Shown here in pieces: positions 39,057-47,884 of a stretch of 64,000 nucleotides of DNA. How positions within the stretch are numbered: the stretch's first letter is position 1; each line of letters starts with the position of its first letter. Below the pieces are notes generated by a model. It was not told the origin of the DNA, did no database searches, and saw only the letters and a program-made list of their open reading frames with translations. The stretch is from Colwellia hornerae (lineage in GTDB: Bacteria > Pseudomonadota > Gammaproteobacteria > Enterobacterales > Alteromonadaceae), in contig NZ_VOLR01000007.1 of NCBI RefSeq assembly GCF_007954355.1, positions 62,001-126,000 of the forward strand, written 5' to 3'. The position numbers and the translations under genes are program-made.

Positions 39057-39482
39057 ATGTATAAAAGAGTAAGACGCCGTAAAGTTGCTGAAATCAATGT
39101 TGTTCCTTACATTGATGTTATGTTGGTATTGCTGATTATTTTTATGGTTACCGCGCCATTGATCACCCAAGGTGTGAAAGTTAATTTACCTAAAGCCGAT
39201 GCAGAAGCGCTTGATAAAGAGTCAAAACCCCCTTTAGTTGCTTCCGTTGATGCCGACGGTAATTATTATTTAGCGGTTGGTACCAGCAAGAATGAACCTA
39301 TGTCGGCAGAACAAGTGGCAACACTGGTTGCTGCCCATTTAAAAGTTGAACCTGATACGCCGGTAGTGGTTAACGGTGACGGTGCTGTTTCTTATGATGC
39401 CGTGATCCAACTGATGGTGTTATTACAACAAAAAGCAGGTGTGCCATCGGTTGGTTTAATGACAGACCCTGGAGCTAAATAA
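39057..39482 (+). CDS. tolR: Tol-Pal motor protein TolR
   Basis: 141 residues with one N-terminal TM helix (about 17-35) carrying the proton-path Asp in VVPYIDVMLVLLIIFMV, and a periplasmic domain ending in a conserved amphipathic part (AVIQLMVLLQQKAGVPSVGLMT). It works with TolQ. 3 nt from tolA. Confidence 0.97.
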   Translation: MYKRVRRRKVAEINVVPYIDVMLVLLIIFMVTAPLITQGVKVNLPKADAEALDKESKPPLVASVDADGNYYLAVGTSKNEPMSAEQVATLVAAHLKVEPDTPVVVNGDGAVSYDAVIQLMVLLQQKAGVPSVGLMTDPGAK

Positions 39483-39485
39483 TTA

Positions 39486-40382
39486 ATGAGCCGAAAATTT
39501 GCCATCGCATTATCGCTTAGTTTCTTATTACATATCGTGCTAGCTGCGGTATTATTGATGGGCGATTTTGACAGAGAACCCAAAGTGGCCCCTAAAGTTG
39601 TGCAAGTACAGACTATTCAGGCAACTATTGTTGATAAAAGTAAAATTGAAGCACAAGTTAATAAAATTAAACAAAAAAAAATTGATGATGCCAAACAGTT
39701 AAAAGACCTTGAACAGCAAGTTGCTTCCGCTAAGGTAAAACGTGCTAAAGAAGAAAAACGTATTAAAGAACTTGAGCGACAAAGAAAGAAAAAATTACTA
39801 GAGAAAAAGGCAGCTGACTCAGCAGCAAAAAAAGCGCTAAGCAAAGCTGATGCCGCTGAAAAAATACGTAAACAAAAAGAAACAGAACAAAAAATTGCAG
39901 AACAAGCGGCGGCAGATGCAAAAGCTAAACGCCTAAAAGAAGAAGTAGCAGCCAAAAAAGCCGATGATCTACTTAAGAAAAAAGCAGCAGAACGCAAACG
40001 TAAAGAACAAGAAGCTAAAGAACGTGCGCGACAACAAAAAATGTTAGAGCAACAAATGGCTGAAGAAATGGCGATTAGGCAACAAGCTCGTCATCAGCAA
40101 ACAATGACGGAAGCCGGTCGATTTACGGCCCTAATAAAGCAAACTATTCAAGGAAATTTGATCACTGACCGTAGCACTATGGAAGGTAAGTCTTGTAAAT
40201 TAACCATAAGTCTTGCACCATCAGGTTTTGTAACCAATGTAGTTATTGGCAAAGGGGACCAGGTAGTTTGTAGCGCTTCAAAGACGGCTATCTATAAAGC
40301 GGGGACATTACCTGTTTCGAAAGACCCAGAAGTATTTAACAAAATGCGCACGATTAGCCTAACAGTGGTACCTGAATTTTAA
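39486..40382 (+). CDS. tolA: Tol-Pal protein TolA
   Basis: 298 residues. One N-terminal TM helix (about 6-25, with the SHL-like ALSLSFLLHIVLAAVLL), a long Lys/Ala/Glu-rich helical domain II (about 50-205) and a C-terminal domain III (about 212-298) with two Cys (SCKLTISL, VVCSASK) likely to form the usual disulfide. It spans the periplasm from TolQR to TolB/Pal. Confidence 0.95.
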   Translation: MSRKFAIALSLSFLLHIVLAAVLLMGDFDREPKVAPKVVQVQTIQATIVDKSKIEAQVNKIKQKKIDDAKQLKDLEQQVASAKVKRAKEEKRIKELERQRKKKLLEKKAADSAAKKALSKADAAEKIRKQKETEQKIAEQAAADAKAKRLKEEVAAKKADDLLKKKAAERKRKEQEAKERARQQKMLEQQMAEEMAIRQQARHQQTMTEAGRFTALIKQTIQGNLITDRSTMEGKSCKLTISLAPSGFVTNVVIGKGDQVVCSASKTAIYKAGTLPVSKDPEVFNKMRTISLTVVPEF

Positions 40383-40438
40383 TGGTTCAGTTTATATTCA
40401 ATGAAAAATAACCCATGACTGAGAAAATAGTAAAATAT

Positions 40439-41785
40439 ATGAATAAATTTAAAGTAGCCTTCATTTTCTTTATTGTACTGATTTCAAATAGTGCCCTTGC
40501 AACGCTTGAAATTGTCATTACCGAGGGTATGGATAGTGCTAGACCTATTGCTGTTGTGCCTTTTAAATGGACCGGCTTAGAGCCGCTTCCAGAAAATATT
40601 TCATCTATTATCGGTGAAGATTTATTGCGCAGCGGTAAATTTAACCCAATAAAAAACAGTCGGTTTCCTCAAACACCTTTCTCTGATCAAGAAATTGATT
40701 ATTCAGCCTGGGCAAATGAAGGCGTTGAAGCGGTTGTGGTTGGAGAAATTAATCCAATAGGAATTGGTCGTTACAAGATAAGCTATCAGCTGGTTGATGT
40801 TATTCGCGGGCAAATTACCGGTGGACAATCTCAAATGCTAAGTAATGGTGAGTTGGTTCAAACTTCTGATCATATTTATGCTGAAGGTGCTTTTGAAATT
40901 AATGCGGACCAATTTCGTCGTTATGGACATCATATCAGTAATGTTATCTATGAAAAGTTAACCGGCAGTAAAGGTGCATTTTTAACAAAAATTGCCTATG
41001 TGATTGTGCGAGACCAAGGGGAATTTCCTTTTCAGTTAGTCATGGCTGATTATGACGGCGTTAATGAGCACGTTTTGTTGAGCTCTAAAGAACCGCTAAT
41101 GTCACCTTCATGGCATCCAAGTGGCAATCAGTTAGCGTATTCAACATTTGAGAATAACCAACAAAAAATATATATTATAGATATCTATACTGGAAAGCGT
41201 ACGATGATCAGCGATCACCCTGGTATAAATAGTGCGCCACGTTGGTCACCCGACGGTAAACAAATTGCGATGATGTTATCGAAAGATGGTAATTCAGAGC
41301 TCTATATTATGGAAGTTGCAACGAGAAAATTACGGCGGATCACCCGTCATCGTGCCATCGATGCAGAGCCAAGTTGGAGCCCTGATGGAAAATCCTTAGT
41401 ATTTAGTTCAGAACGGGGTGGTAAACCTCAGCTATATCGCGTAAATTTAGTCGATGGTCGTGTTAAACGACTAACCTTTGATGGTGAAATGAACCTTGGT
41501 GGTTCAATTACACCTGACGGTCGCCAACTAATTATGGTGAACAGAACACGAGGGAATTATCATTTAGCTAAACAAGAGTTGGCGTCAGGCATTTTTCAAG
41601 TTCTGACAAAAACACGTTTAGATGAGTCGCCGAGCATAGCTCCAAATGGTGGCATGATAATCTACAGTACTTTACACAATAATAGGCAAGTGCTTAGTTT
41701 AGTATCTGTAGATGGAAGATTTAAAGCGCGCTTACCCGCGGCTGATGGTGAAGTAAAAGCACCTGCTTGGTCACCATTTTTATAA
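40439..41785 (+). CDS. tolB: Tol-Pal periplasmic beta-propeller TolB
   Basis: About 448 residues from the ATG at 40439, which gives a standard signal peptide ([21 protein letters not shown]); the ATG at 40415 adds eight residues. The N-terminal domain (about 25-160) is followed by a six-bladed propeller with [17 protein letters not shown] repeats. It binds Pal and TolA C-terminus in the periplasm. Confidence 0.96.
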   Translation: MNKFKVAFIFFIVLISNSALATLEIVITEGMDSARPIAVVPFKWTGLEPLPENISSIIGEDLLRSGKFNPIKNSRFPQTPFSDQEIDYSAWANEGVEAVVVGEINPIGIGRYKISYQLVDVIRGQITGGQSQMLSNGELVQTSDHIYAEGAFEINADQFRRYGHHISNVIYEKLTGSKGAFLTKIAYVIVRDQGEFPFQLVMADYDGVNEHVLLSSKEPLMSPSWHPSGNQLAYSTFENNQQKIYIIDIYTGKRTMISDHPGINSAPRWSPDGKQIAMMLSKDGNSELYIMEVATRKLRRITRHRAIDAEPSWSPDGKSLVFSSERGGKPQLYRVNLVDGRVKRLTFDGEMNLGGSITPDGRQLIMVNRTRGNYHLAKQELASGIFQVLTKTRLDESPSIAPNGGMIIYSTLHNNRQVLSLVSVDGRFKARLPAADGEVKAPAWSPFL

Positions 41786-41837
41786 AAAATTAAACATTAA
41801 TTTAAAACATAACTTTAGAAAAATAAGGACAATTATA

Positions 41838-42383
41838 ATGCGTTTGAATAAAACTGTGAAAGCTCTTGCGATTGCTTTGCCAATTTTGGCTTTATCTGCT
41901 TGTAGTTCAAATTCAGAAACTGATGAACAAAGCAACGTAGCGACTAATGCTCAAGAGTCTTCAGTAATAGAAAATAATACTGCTGATGTTCAAGTTAGTG
42001 CCGTACAACGTGCTGCTGAAATCGAAGAGCAACAACGTCAAGCATTAGAAAAACTTCGTGCTGAGCACATTGTTTATTTTGATTTTGATACCTCTACAGT
42101 TAGCACTGAATTCTCTGCTATTTTAGATGCACATGCTAAATTTTTAAACAAAAGTTCAAGCATAAAGGTTTTAGTTGAAGGTCATGCCGATGAACGTGGT
42201 ACGCCTGAATACAACATTGCTTTAGGTGAGCGTCGTGCTAAAGCGGTAGTGACTTATTTAGAAAATATGGGTGTTTCATCTGCGCAGCTTAGTGTTGTTA
42301 GCTATGGTGAAGAAAAGCCGATGATTAAAGATCGTAGTGAAAATGCATTTGCTAAAAATCGTCGTGCGGTATTAGTTTACTAA
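41838..42383 (+). CDS. pal: Peptidoglycan-associated lipoprotein Pal
   Basis: 181 residues. Lipobox LALSACSS (Cys near 22), a Gln/Ser/Asn-rich linker, then an OmpA_C domain (about 70-181) with VYFDFDTSTV and LVEGHADERGTPEYNIALGERRAKAV for peptidoglycan diaminopimelate binding. Anchors the outer membrane to the wall. Confidence 0.97.
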   Translation: MRLNKTVKALAIALPILALSACSSNSETDEQSNVATNAQESSVIENNTADVQVSAVQRAAEIEEQQRQALEKLRAEHIVYFDFDTSTVSTEFSAILDAHAKFLNKSSSIKVLVEGHADERGTPEYNIALGERRAKAVVTYLENMGVSSAQLSVVSYGEEKPMIKDRSENAFAKNRRAVLVY

Positions 42384-42395
42384 TCAGGGATATAA

Positions 42396-43208
42396 ATGAA
42401 ACTGAATAAAGTTTTATTCGGGATGTCCTTTGTTGTTACTACCCTTGCGGTAGTAGCAGCAGAATCTGCTCCCGTTATAGATATAACTAAGACGGGGGCA
42501 ATTAAAAATAGCCCCTCGCAATATACCTCATCGGTACCACAAACAATTGCCGAGCAGTTGGCCAATCTTGAACGTAAACTTGACGCTCGTAATCGCGCCC
42601 AAGTCAATGTGCAGCGACAACTCGATGAACTTCAAAATGAAGTGAATGAATTACGCGGTGTCACTGAATTACATACTCATCAGCTCAGTCAAGTTTTGAA
42701 TCGACAGCGTGAGTTATATCAAGAGCTTGACCGTAGAGTAACAGAAGCATTAAAACCTGAAAATAACGTTCCTGCGGCGCTTGTAGCCCCAGCAAAAGCT
42801 TCTTCAGACGCTTCGGTAAATTATTCAACGAATTTAACTGAAAACCAAGCGTATGACAGTGCGGTAAATTTAGTATTAAAAGATAAACAATACGATAAAG
42901 CGATCCCTGAATTTCAAGCGTTTAATCGCCAGTTCCCAAATTCTAGTTATGCACCCAATGCACATTATTGGTTAGGACAGCTATTATTTAATAAAACAGA
43001 ATACATCAAAGCAAAAAATGAATTTAATTTAGTGGTTGAACAATATATCGACTCAAACAAGCGTAGTGATGCAATGTTGAAGTTGGCGATGGTTGAACAA
43101 AAGCTAAATAATGATGCAGCAGCTAAAAGTTGGTATCAAAAAGTTCTTACACAATACCCAGATTCAAGTGCGGCTCAACTAGCAAAACCTAGGTTAGAAA
43201 ATTTATAA
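42396..43208 (+). CDS. cpoB: Tol-Pal coordination protein CpoB (YbgF)
   Basis: 270 residues. Signal peptide (cleavage near VVAAES), an N-terminal coiled coil for trimerisation (about 45-105, IAEQLANLERKLDARNR) and C-terminal TPR repeats (about 145-268; PNSSYAPNAHYWLGQLLFN, YPDSSAAQLAKPRL). It links PBP1B activity with Tol-driven constriction. Last protein gene of the operon; tRNA-Lys genes follow. Confidence 0.94.
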   Translation: MKLNKVLFGMSFVVTTLAVVAAESAPVIDITKTGAIKNSPSQYTSSVPQTIAEQLANLERKLDARNRAQVNVQRQLDELQNEVNELRGVTELHTHQLSQVLNRQRELYQELDRRVTEALKPENNVPAALVAPAKASSDASVNYSTNLTENQAYDSAVNLVLKDKQYDKAIPEFQAFNRQFPNSSYAPNAHYWLGQLLFNKTEYIKAKNEFNLVVEQYIDSNKRSDAMLKLAMVEQKLNNDAAAKSWYQKVLTQYPDSSAAQLAKPRLENL

Positions 43209-43370
43209 CCAATAAAAGCGACGATAACTTAGACTAACTGCCTTCTTTTTATGCAAGTAGTCAATTAATAAGAAATAAGTTCAATTTAAGGTTGCACTAA
43301 AAAAAATTATGAGTATTATATGCGTCGCGTTGAGGCACTAGTGCAACGCAGTGTGAATTAGCACTTATGT

Positions 43371-43446
43371 CGGCCGTTAGCTCAGTTGGTAGAGCAGTTG
43401 GCTTTTAACCAATTTGTCGAAGGTTCAAATCCTTCACGGCCGACCA
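43371..43446 (+). tRNA. tRNA-Lys (UUU), copy 1
   Basis: 76 nt cloverleaf with encoded CCA. Acceptor CGGCCGT/ACGGCCG, D arm GCTCAGTTGGTAGAGC, anticodon loop CTTTTAA (anticodon TTT), T arm AAGGTTCAAATCCTT. Identical to the other four copies. Confidence 0.97.
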
Positions 43447-43528
43447 CTTCTTTATAATGACTATTTCTTATAAAGAAAAGAAGCACCTTGTAAGATTCGA
43501 AATTCATTTCGAAAAAAAGAAATTATGT

Positions 43529-43604
43529 CGGCCGTTAGCTCAGTTGGTAGAGCAGTTGGCTTTTAACCAATTTGTCGAAGGTTCAAATCCTTCACGGCCG
43601 ACCA
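43529..43604 (+). tRNA. tRNA-Lys (UUU), copy 2
   Basis: Same 76 nt as copy 1; the interval from start to start is 158 nt. Confidence 0.97.
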
Positions 43605-43694
43605 CTTTCTTTCTTAACAAGTACAATGCAAGATTAATAGATTAATAATAATTGCATTAGTTGATGATAATCCTCAACACTACAGTTTATATGT

Positions 43695-43770
43695 CGGCCG
43701 TTAGCTCAGTTGGTAGAGCAGTTGGCTTTTAACCAATTTGTCGAAGGTTCAAATCCTTCACGGCCGACCA
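43695..43770 (+). tRNA. tRNA-Lys (UUU), copy 3
   Basis: Identical 76-nt gene with CCA. Start-to-start interval 166 nt from copy 2. Confidence 0.97.
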
Positions 43771-43810
43771 CTTCTTAATTTCTAAGTCAGATAGTAAAAA
43801 CTAAAGCAAA

Positions 43811-43866
43811 AGCTTTTAACCGTTAAGCCGATTAATTCGAAGCTTCAAATCCTTCACGGCCGACCA
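43811..43866 (+). pseudogene. Decayed tRNA-Lys 3' half, A
   Basis: AGCTTTTAACCGTTAAGCC, then a diverged variable part, TCAAATCCTTCACGGCCGACCA-type T arm and acceptor 3' end. The 5' half (acceptor, D arm) is missing, so no cloverleaf can form. Confidence 0.8.
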
Positions 43867-43948
43867 CTTTCTTTCTTAACAAGTACAATGCAAGATTAAT
43901 AATAATTGCATTGGTTGATGATAATCCTCAACACTACAGTTTATATGT

Positions 43949-44024
43949 CGGCCGTTAGCTCAGTTGGTAGAGCAGTTGGCTTTTAACCAATTTGTCGAAG
44001 GTTCAAATCCTTCACGGCCGACCA
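43949..44024 (+). tRNA. tRNA-Lys (UUU), copy 4
   Basis: Identical 76-nt gene with CCA. It lies 254 nt from copy 3 because a decayed half-gene sits between. Confidence 0.97.
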
Positions 44025-44060
44025 CTTCTTAATTTCTCAAGTCAGATAGTACAAAAACTA

Positions 44061-44123
44061 AAGCCGAGGCTTTTAACTGTTAAGCCGATTAACTCGAAGG
44101 TTCAAATCCTTCACGGCCGACCA
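44061..44123 (+). pseudogene. Decayed tRNA-Lys 3' half, B
   Basis: Begins AAGCCGAGGCTTTTAACTG, with an intact T arm (GAAGGTTCAAATCCTTC) and acceptor 3' strand plus CCA, but no matching 5' half. Confidence 0.8.
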
Positions 44124-44213
44124 CTTTCTTTATTAACAAGTACAATGCAAATTTATTACCTTAGTAATTGTTGCATTAGTTGATGATAATCCTCAACACT
44201 ACAGTTTATATGT

Positions 44214-44289
44214 CGGCCGTTAGCTCAGTTGGTAGAGCAGTTGGCTTTTAACCAATTTGTCGAAGGTTCAAATCCTTCACGGCCGACCA
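44214..44289 (+). tRNA. tRNA-Lys (UUU), copy 5
   Basis: Identical 76-nt gene with CCA; last intact copy of the array. Confidence 0.97.
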
Positions 44290-44340
44290 CTTCTTAAATA
44301 GTTAATTTCTAAATTTATAAGCCAGATAGTAAACAACAAA

Positions 44341-44403
44341 AAGCCGAGGCTTTTAACCGTTAAGCCGATTAACTCGAAGGTTCAAATCCTTCACGGCCGA
44401 CCA
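44341..44403 (+). pseudogene. Decayed tRNA-Lys 3' half, C
   Basis: Nearly the same as half-gene B (AAGCCGAGGCTTTTAACCG start, intact T arm and CCA). The repeated pairing of intact gene plus half-gene shows the unit was duplicated as a whole. Confidence 0.8.
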
Positions 44404-44559
44404 CCTTTGAATTTCTAAGTCAGGTAGTAAATAACTTTAAAGTCTTAACGACAGCCTATTTCATCATTAATATCTTATTAAAAAGCCACTGCTTCGATAA
44501 AATTCCAGCCTGTTATTATCTTGTTTTAATCTTTAATAGTTAAAAGTCTTATACACATC

Positions 44560-44580
44560 ACGATATCTATATCGTATAAT
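44560..44580 (+). promoter_or_regulatory. nadA promoter with overlapping palindrome
   Basis: ACGATAT-CT-ATATCGT (44560-44575) is a perfect 7+7 palindrome. It overlaps a consensus -10 TATAAT (44575-44580), with TACACA 17 nt further up as a weak -35. The position fits a repressor operator for nadA. The pattern is not the E. coli NadR box as I know it, so the regulator is unknown. Confidence 0.45.
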
Positions 44581-44615
44581 TGTGCGGTATTTAAAGAGAT
44601 CATCAGAGATAAATA

Positions 44616-45659
44616 ATGTCGCAAAGTAATTTAGCTGTAGAATTTGATTTTCAATTTCCAGCGAAACCAGCACCACTTTCAGAAAATGAACGTAGCCAAT
44701 ATAAAGATCGTATTAAAACTTTATTGAAAGAAAAAAATGCGGTACTTATTGCTCATTATTATACCGACCCTGAAATTCAGGCGTTAGCTGAAGAAACCGG
44801 TGGCTGTGTTGCCGACTCTTTAGAAATGGCGCGCTTTGGTAACAATCATCCAGCAACGACGCTAATTATTGCTGGTGTTCGTTTTATGGGCGAAACCGCG
44901 AAAGTACTGACACCTGAAAAAACAGTGGTTATGCCAACACTTGAAGCAACCTGTTCTTTAGATTTAGGCTGTCCTATCGAAGAGTTCTCTGCTTTTTGTG
45001 ATCAGCATCCTGACCGAACTGTGGTTGTGTATGCGAATACCTCTACAGCGGTAAAAGCAAGAGCGGATTGGATCGTCACTTCTTCTTGTGCGTTAGAAAT
45101 TATTGAACATCTTGACGAGCAAGGTGAAAAAATTCTTTGGGGACCTGACCGTCATTTAGGCGCTTATATTCAAAAGCAAACTGGTGCTGAAATGTTAATG
45201 TGGCAGGGCGCTTGTATCGTTCATGACGAGTTTAAAAGCAAAGCGTTAATGGATATGAAAGCTTTGCACCCCGATGCCGCTATTTTGGTACACCCAGAGT
45301 CTCCTGCAGACATTATTGAGCTTGCTGATGCTGTTGGTTCAACCAGCCAGCTGATTAAAGCTGCTCAAGTGATGGCCAATAAAAAATTTATTGTCGCAAC
45401 AGACCGTGGTATTTTTTATAAAATGCAACAGTTATGCCCAGATAAAGAATTCTTTGAAGCACCAACAGCGGGTGAAGGCGCAACTTGTAAAAGTTGTGCT
45501 CATTGCCCATGGATGGCAATGAACGGTTTAAAAGAGATCGAAGACGCTTTGCTTAATCCTTTAGGTAGAGAAGTGTTTGTCGACATGAAACTTCGCGACG
45601 GTGCATTAAAATCATTAGATCGTATGTTAACGTTCAACGCTGCTTTAGCTGATAAATAA
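44616..45659 (+). CDS. nadA: Quinolinate synthase NadA
   Basis: 347 residues. The three [4Fe-4S] Cys are in [20 protein letters not shown] and the C-terminal [23 protein letters not shown] and [12 protein letters not shown] are substrate-binding segments. It condenses iminoaspartate and DHAP to quinolinate for NAD. nadB is not in the window. Confidence 0.97.
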   Translation: MSQSNLAVEFDFQFPAKPAPLSENERSQYKDRIKTLLKEKNAVLIAHYYTDPEIQALAEETGGCVADSLEMARFGNNHPATTLIIAGVRFMGETAKVLTPEKTVVMPTLEATCSLDLGCPIEEFSAFCDQHPDRTVVVYANTSTAVKARADWIVTSSCALEIIEHLDEQGEKILWGPDRHLGAYIQKQTGAEMLMWQGACIVHDEFKSKALMDMKALHPDAAILVHPESPADIIELADAVGSTSQLIKAAQVMANKKFIVATDRGIFYKMQQLCPDKEFFEAPTAGEGATCKSCAHCPWMAMNGLKEIEDALLNPLGREVFVDMKLRDGALKSLDRMLTFNAALADK

Positions 45660-45919
45660 CCAGCAAGTAGATTTTTTGCTGATAAAATAATCAGTTGGCC
45701 ATTTTTTATTAAAATTAAGTTGTGTTGGCTATTAAATTTACCTACCATAGCGCAACTTTATTTTATGGCTTGCCTATAAGTTTAAAGTGTTTATATGGTA
45801 ATTTTACGCAGTTGATTATCCGTATAGCGAGTCCATACTCGTGTGAAAAAAATTTTTAATAGATAAAATTATCATGCTAATCAATTTTTAATAAAATTAG
45901 CGTGTTAGTGAACAAAATT

Positions 45920-46009
45920 GGTGAGCTGGCCGAGTGGCTGAAGGCGCACGCCTGGAAAGCGTGTAAAGGTTTATCCCTTTCGAGAGTTCGAATCTCTCGC
46001 TCACCGCCA
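45920..46009 (+). tRNA. tRNA-Ser (GGA)
   Basis: 90-nt gene with encoded GCCA end. Acceptor GGTGAGC/GCTCACC, D arm GCCGAGTGGCTGAAGGC, anticodon stem CACGC/GCGTG with loop CTGGAAA (anticodon GGA), a long class II variable arm, and T arm GAGAGTTCGAATCTCTC. A terminator follows directly. Confidence 0.95.
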
Positions 46010-46012
46010 TAT

Positions 46013-46050
46013 AAAAAAACGGGCACTTCATTTGAAGTGCCCGTTTTTTT
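46013..46050 (+). terminator. Terminator after tRNA-Ser
   Basis: AACGGGCACTTCA-TTT-GAAGTGCCCGTT, a strong GC-rich stem followed by T7. Confidence 0.95.
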
Positions 46051-46260
46051 ATGGCTGAAAGAAAAATAACACGGCCCTATTTTCACTTATCCTCAGACAA
46101 TAACCTCATTGGTCATCATGCTGATATGTGTTATAAATTCTCCATTTTCGTTAGACTTTTTTGTTCAAATTCTTGTAAAGAGGATTGTAGCTAAATCATA
46201 ACTGTTTAGGTTACTATCGATGCGCATACGTAATTTTCCTTAAAAAAAGAGCAATAAATA

Positions 46261-46791
46261 ATGGAACATGAACAGCACTTAGCGTTACTTGGTGCGTCAG
46301 CCCAAGGTGACAAACAGGCGTTTTCGAAACTTTATCATGCGACTAGTAAACAGCTTTATGCAGTCTGTCTGAAAATGTTATCCAGCAAAGAGTTAGCCGA
46401 AGAAGCTCTGCAAGAGGCTTATGTTCGCATTTGGCATAACGCGTCTGAATATCGAACGGGTAAGGGCACAGTGTTAACTTGGATGGTTAGTATAGTGCGT
46501 TATCGCGCGCTGGACATTTTACGTTATCACAAAATTAGAAAAGAGGATGAACTCGTTGAGAATGAAAGTTTTGATCTCGATACCAGTGAGAAAATAAGTG
46601 ACTCAGAACAACTCTTACTCGATAAATGTTTACAGCAGTTAGATCTTCAACAACGCCAAGCTATTTATTTAGCCTACTTCAATGGCTGTTCTCATCAAGA
46701 GGTGGTTAAACACCTAAATAACCCATTGGGTACAATTAAAAGCTGGATAAGACGTGGTCTTATGAGCTTACAGAGTTGCTTAACACCATGA
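46261..46791 (+). CDS. ECF sigma factor, SigK-like
   Basis: 176 residues. Sigma region 2 (about 20-90; AEEALQEAYVRIWHNA, GTVLTWMVSIVRYRALDIL) and region 4 (about 120-172; QAIYLAYFNGCSHQEVVKHLNNPLGTIKSWIRRGL) are complete. The PLGTIKSWIRRGL helix resembles SigK-type ECF factors that pair with RskA anti-sigma factors. The next gene overlaps its stop as ATGA and encodes such an anti-sigma factor. Likely targets are the DUF4331 operon just downstream, and its own promoter; I did not find a convincing shared motif before both. Confidence 0.9.
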   Translation: MEHEQHLALLGASAQGDKQAFSKLYHATSKQLYAVCLKMLSSKELAEEALQEAYVRIWHNASEYRTGKGTVLTWMVSIVRYRALDILRYHKIRKEDELVENESFDLDTSEKISDSEQLLLDKCLQQLDLQQRQAIYLAYFNGCSHQEVVKHLNNPLGTIKSWIRRGLMSLQSCLTP

Positions 46792-47486
46792 ATTATCAAT
46801 CTGAAGACCTCAAAAACGCCCTCGCAGCAGAATACGTGCTCGGTACTTTACGTGGACCTGCTCGCCAGCGCTTTCAAAAATTGATGATGCAATTTCCGTT
46901 GATCAGTGATGCAACTCAAACATGGGAGCAACACCTCAACGGTTTAGGGCAAAAAATTCCACCAGTTACCCCCGATATAGTTGTTTGGCAGCGTATAGAA
47001 GATCAATTAGGTTTTGTTGCTCAGCCTACAAAAACCAATGTTGTGGCGATAACCAAGTCTAAGCCTCGAATTTGGCAAAGCATTGCAGGTTTAGCTTCAG
47101 CGGCTGCCATAGTTCTTGCCGTGTTGTTATTTAGCTTTCAACCACCACTTCAACCTGAGGTTCAACAACTTGCTTTGATGAGCAATGAACAAGCTGACTT
47201 ACTATGGGCGCTAGAAATAGGTGCAGACACTATTAGCGTACAAGCGACCAAAAAATTAATAGCTAAGTCAGATGCTGATTATGAATTATGGATAGTTGCA
47301 GTAGATGGACGGCCTCCTATTTCTTTAGGCTTGCTACCTAAAGTCGGTAAGTTGGTTTTAAGTAAACCTCAGTTGTTTGATCAGATTGAGATTGCCGCGT
47401 TAGCGGTTAGTTTAGAGCCGTTAGGTGGTTCGCCGAATGGCTCGCCAACAACTGTGCTGTACACTTCAGAACTGGTTATTCTTTAG
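46788..47486 (+). CDS. RskA-like anti-sigma factor
   Basis: About 232 residues from the ATG at 46788, in ATGA overlap with the sigma gene; an in-frame ATG at 46776 would add four residues. The N-terminal cytoplasmic part (LKNALAAEYVLGTLRGPARQRFQKLM) is the sigma-binding region, one TM helix follows at about 100-120 (SIAGLASAAAIVLAVLLFSF), then a periplasmic RskA domain (about 145-230; DYELWIVAVDGRPPISLGLLP). It holds the sigma factor at the membrane until a signal. A terminator lies 35 nt downstream. Confidence 0.9.
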   Translation: MNYQSEDLKNALAAEYVLGTLRGPARQRFQKLMMQFPLISDATQTWEQHLNGLGQKIPPVTPDIVVWQRIEDQLGFVAQPTKTNVVAITKSKPRIWQSIAGLASAAAIVLAVLLFSFQPPLQPEVQQLALMSNEQADLLWALEIGADTISVQATKKLIAKSDADYELWIVAVDGRPPISLGLLPKVGKLVLSKPQLFDQIEIAALAVSLEPLGGSPNGSPTTVLYTSELVIL

Positions 47487-47517
47487 ATATTATCCATCAC
47501 TTAAACCGAATATTAAC

Positions 47518-47546
47518 AAGCGAAACGAAAGTTTCGCTTTTTTTTA
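47518..47546 (+). terminator. Terminator of the sigma/anti-sigma operon
   Basis: AGCGAAAC-GAAA-GTTTCGCT with a T9 tail. Confidence 0.92.
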
Positions 47547-47884
47547 ACCCGCTATTTGAGGCTGACACAAGTTAACAGCTTGTATATTTATTACAGATAT
47601 TTCAATTAAATAACAAATAATCGACATTCTACAGTTTTATGACCTAGGCTTCGGGTAGCTGTTGTTGATTAAGTTGATTAAGGCGATATGACCTTAAAAA
47701 AGTGCAACAACGCTATCCAATATAAAAGTAAAAACGAATACGATCTGAACTATGGATCGGCTGAATAATAATTAATTTATAAAAAAGTTATTTTTTTTGC
47801 ATCCAATTCATAATCTCGATCGTTTAACTTAATGAGCTTTCAAGAAAGTAACCATTAAGAACTATAAATTATAAAGGAAACGTC
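47547..47884 (+). promoter_or_regulatory. Control region of the DUF4331 operon, candidate ECF promoter
   Basis: No gene in this stretch. GCATCC (47799-47804), 16 nt, then CGTTTA (47821-47826) has the spacing and GATCC/CGT-like character of some ECF promoters (TGATCC-N16-CGTATA for the ChrR-linked class). About 60 nt of leader follow. I could not find a clear matching pair before the sigma gene, so the link is weak. Confidence 0.3.

Noticed and set aside
39617-39997. Ser/Ala/Phe-rich minus-strand ORF within tolA
   Set aside because: It is the complement of the Lys/Ala/Glu-rich tolA helix region, a frequent shadow ORF.
43457-44183. Short + strand ORFs through the tRNA-Lys array
   Set aside because: They read through tRNA sequence and spacers; not proteins.
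43371-44403. CRISPR-like spacing of identical repeats
   Set aside because: The repeats are 76-nt tRNA-Lys genes with cloverleaf structure, and the spacers are themselves duplicated.
45877-46086. Minus-strand ORF containing GGEREIRTLERDKPLHAF
   Set aside because: This is antisense to tRNA-Ser and a common false gene call at such loci.
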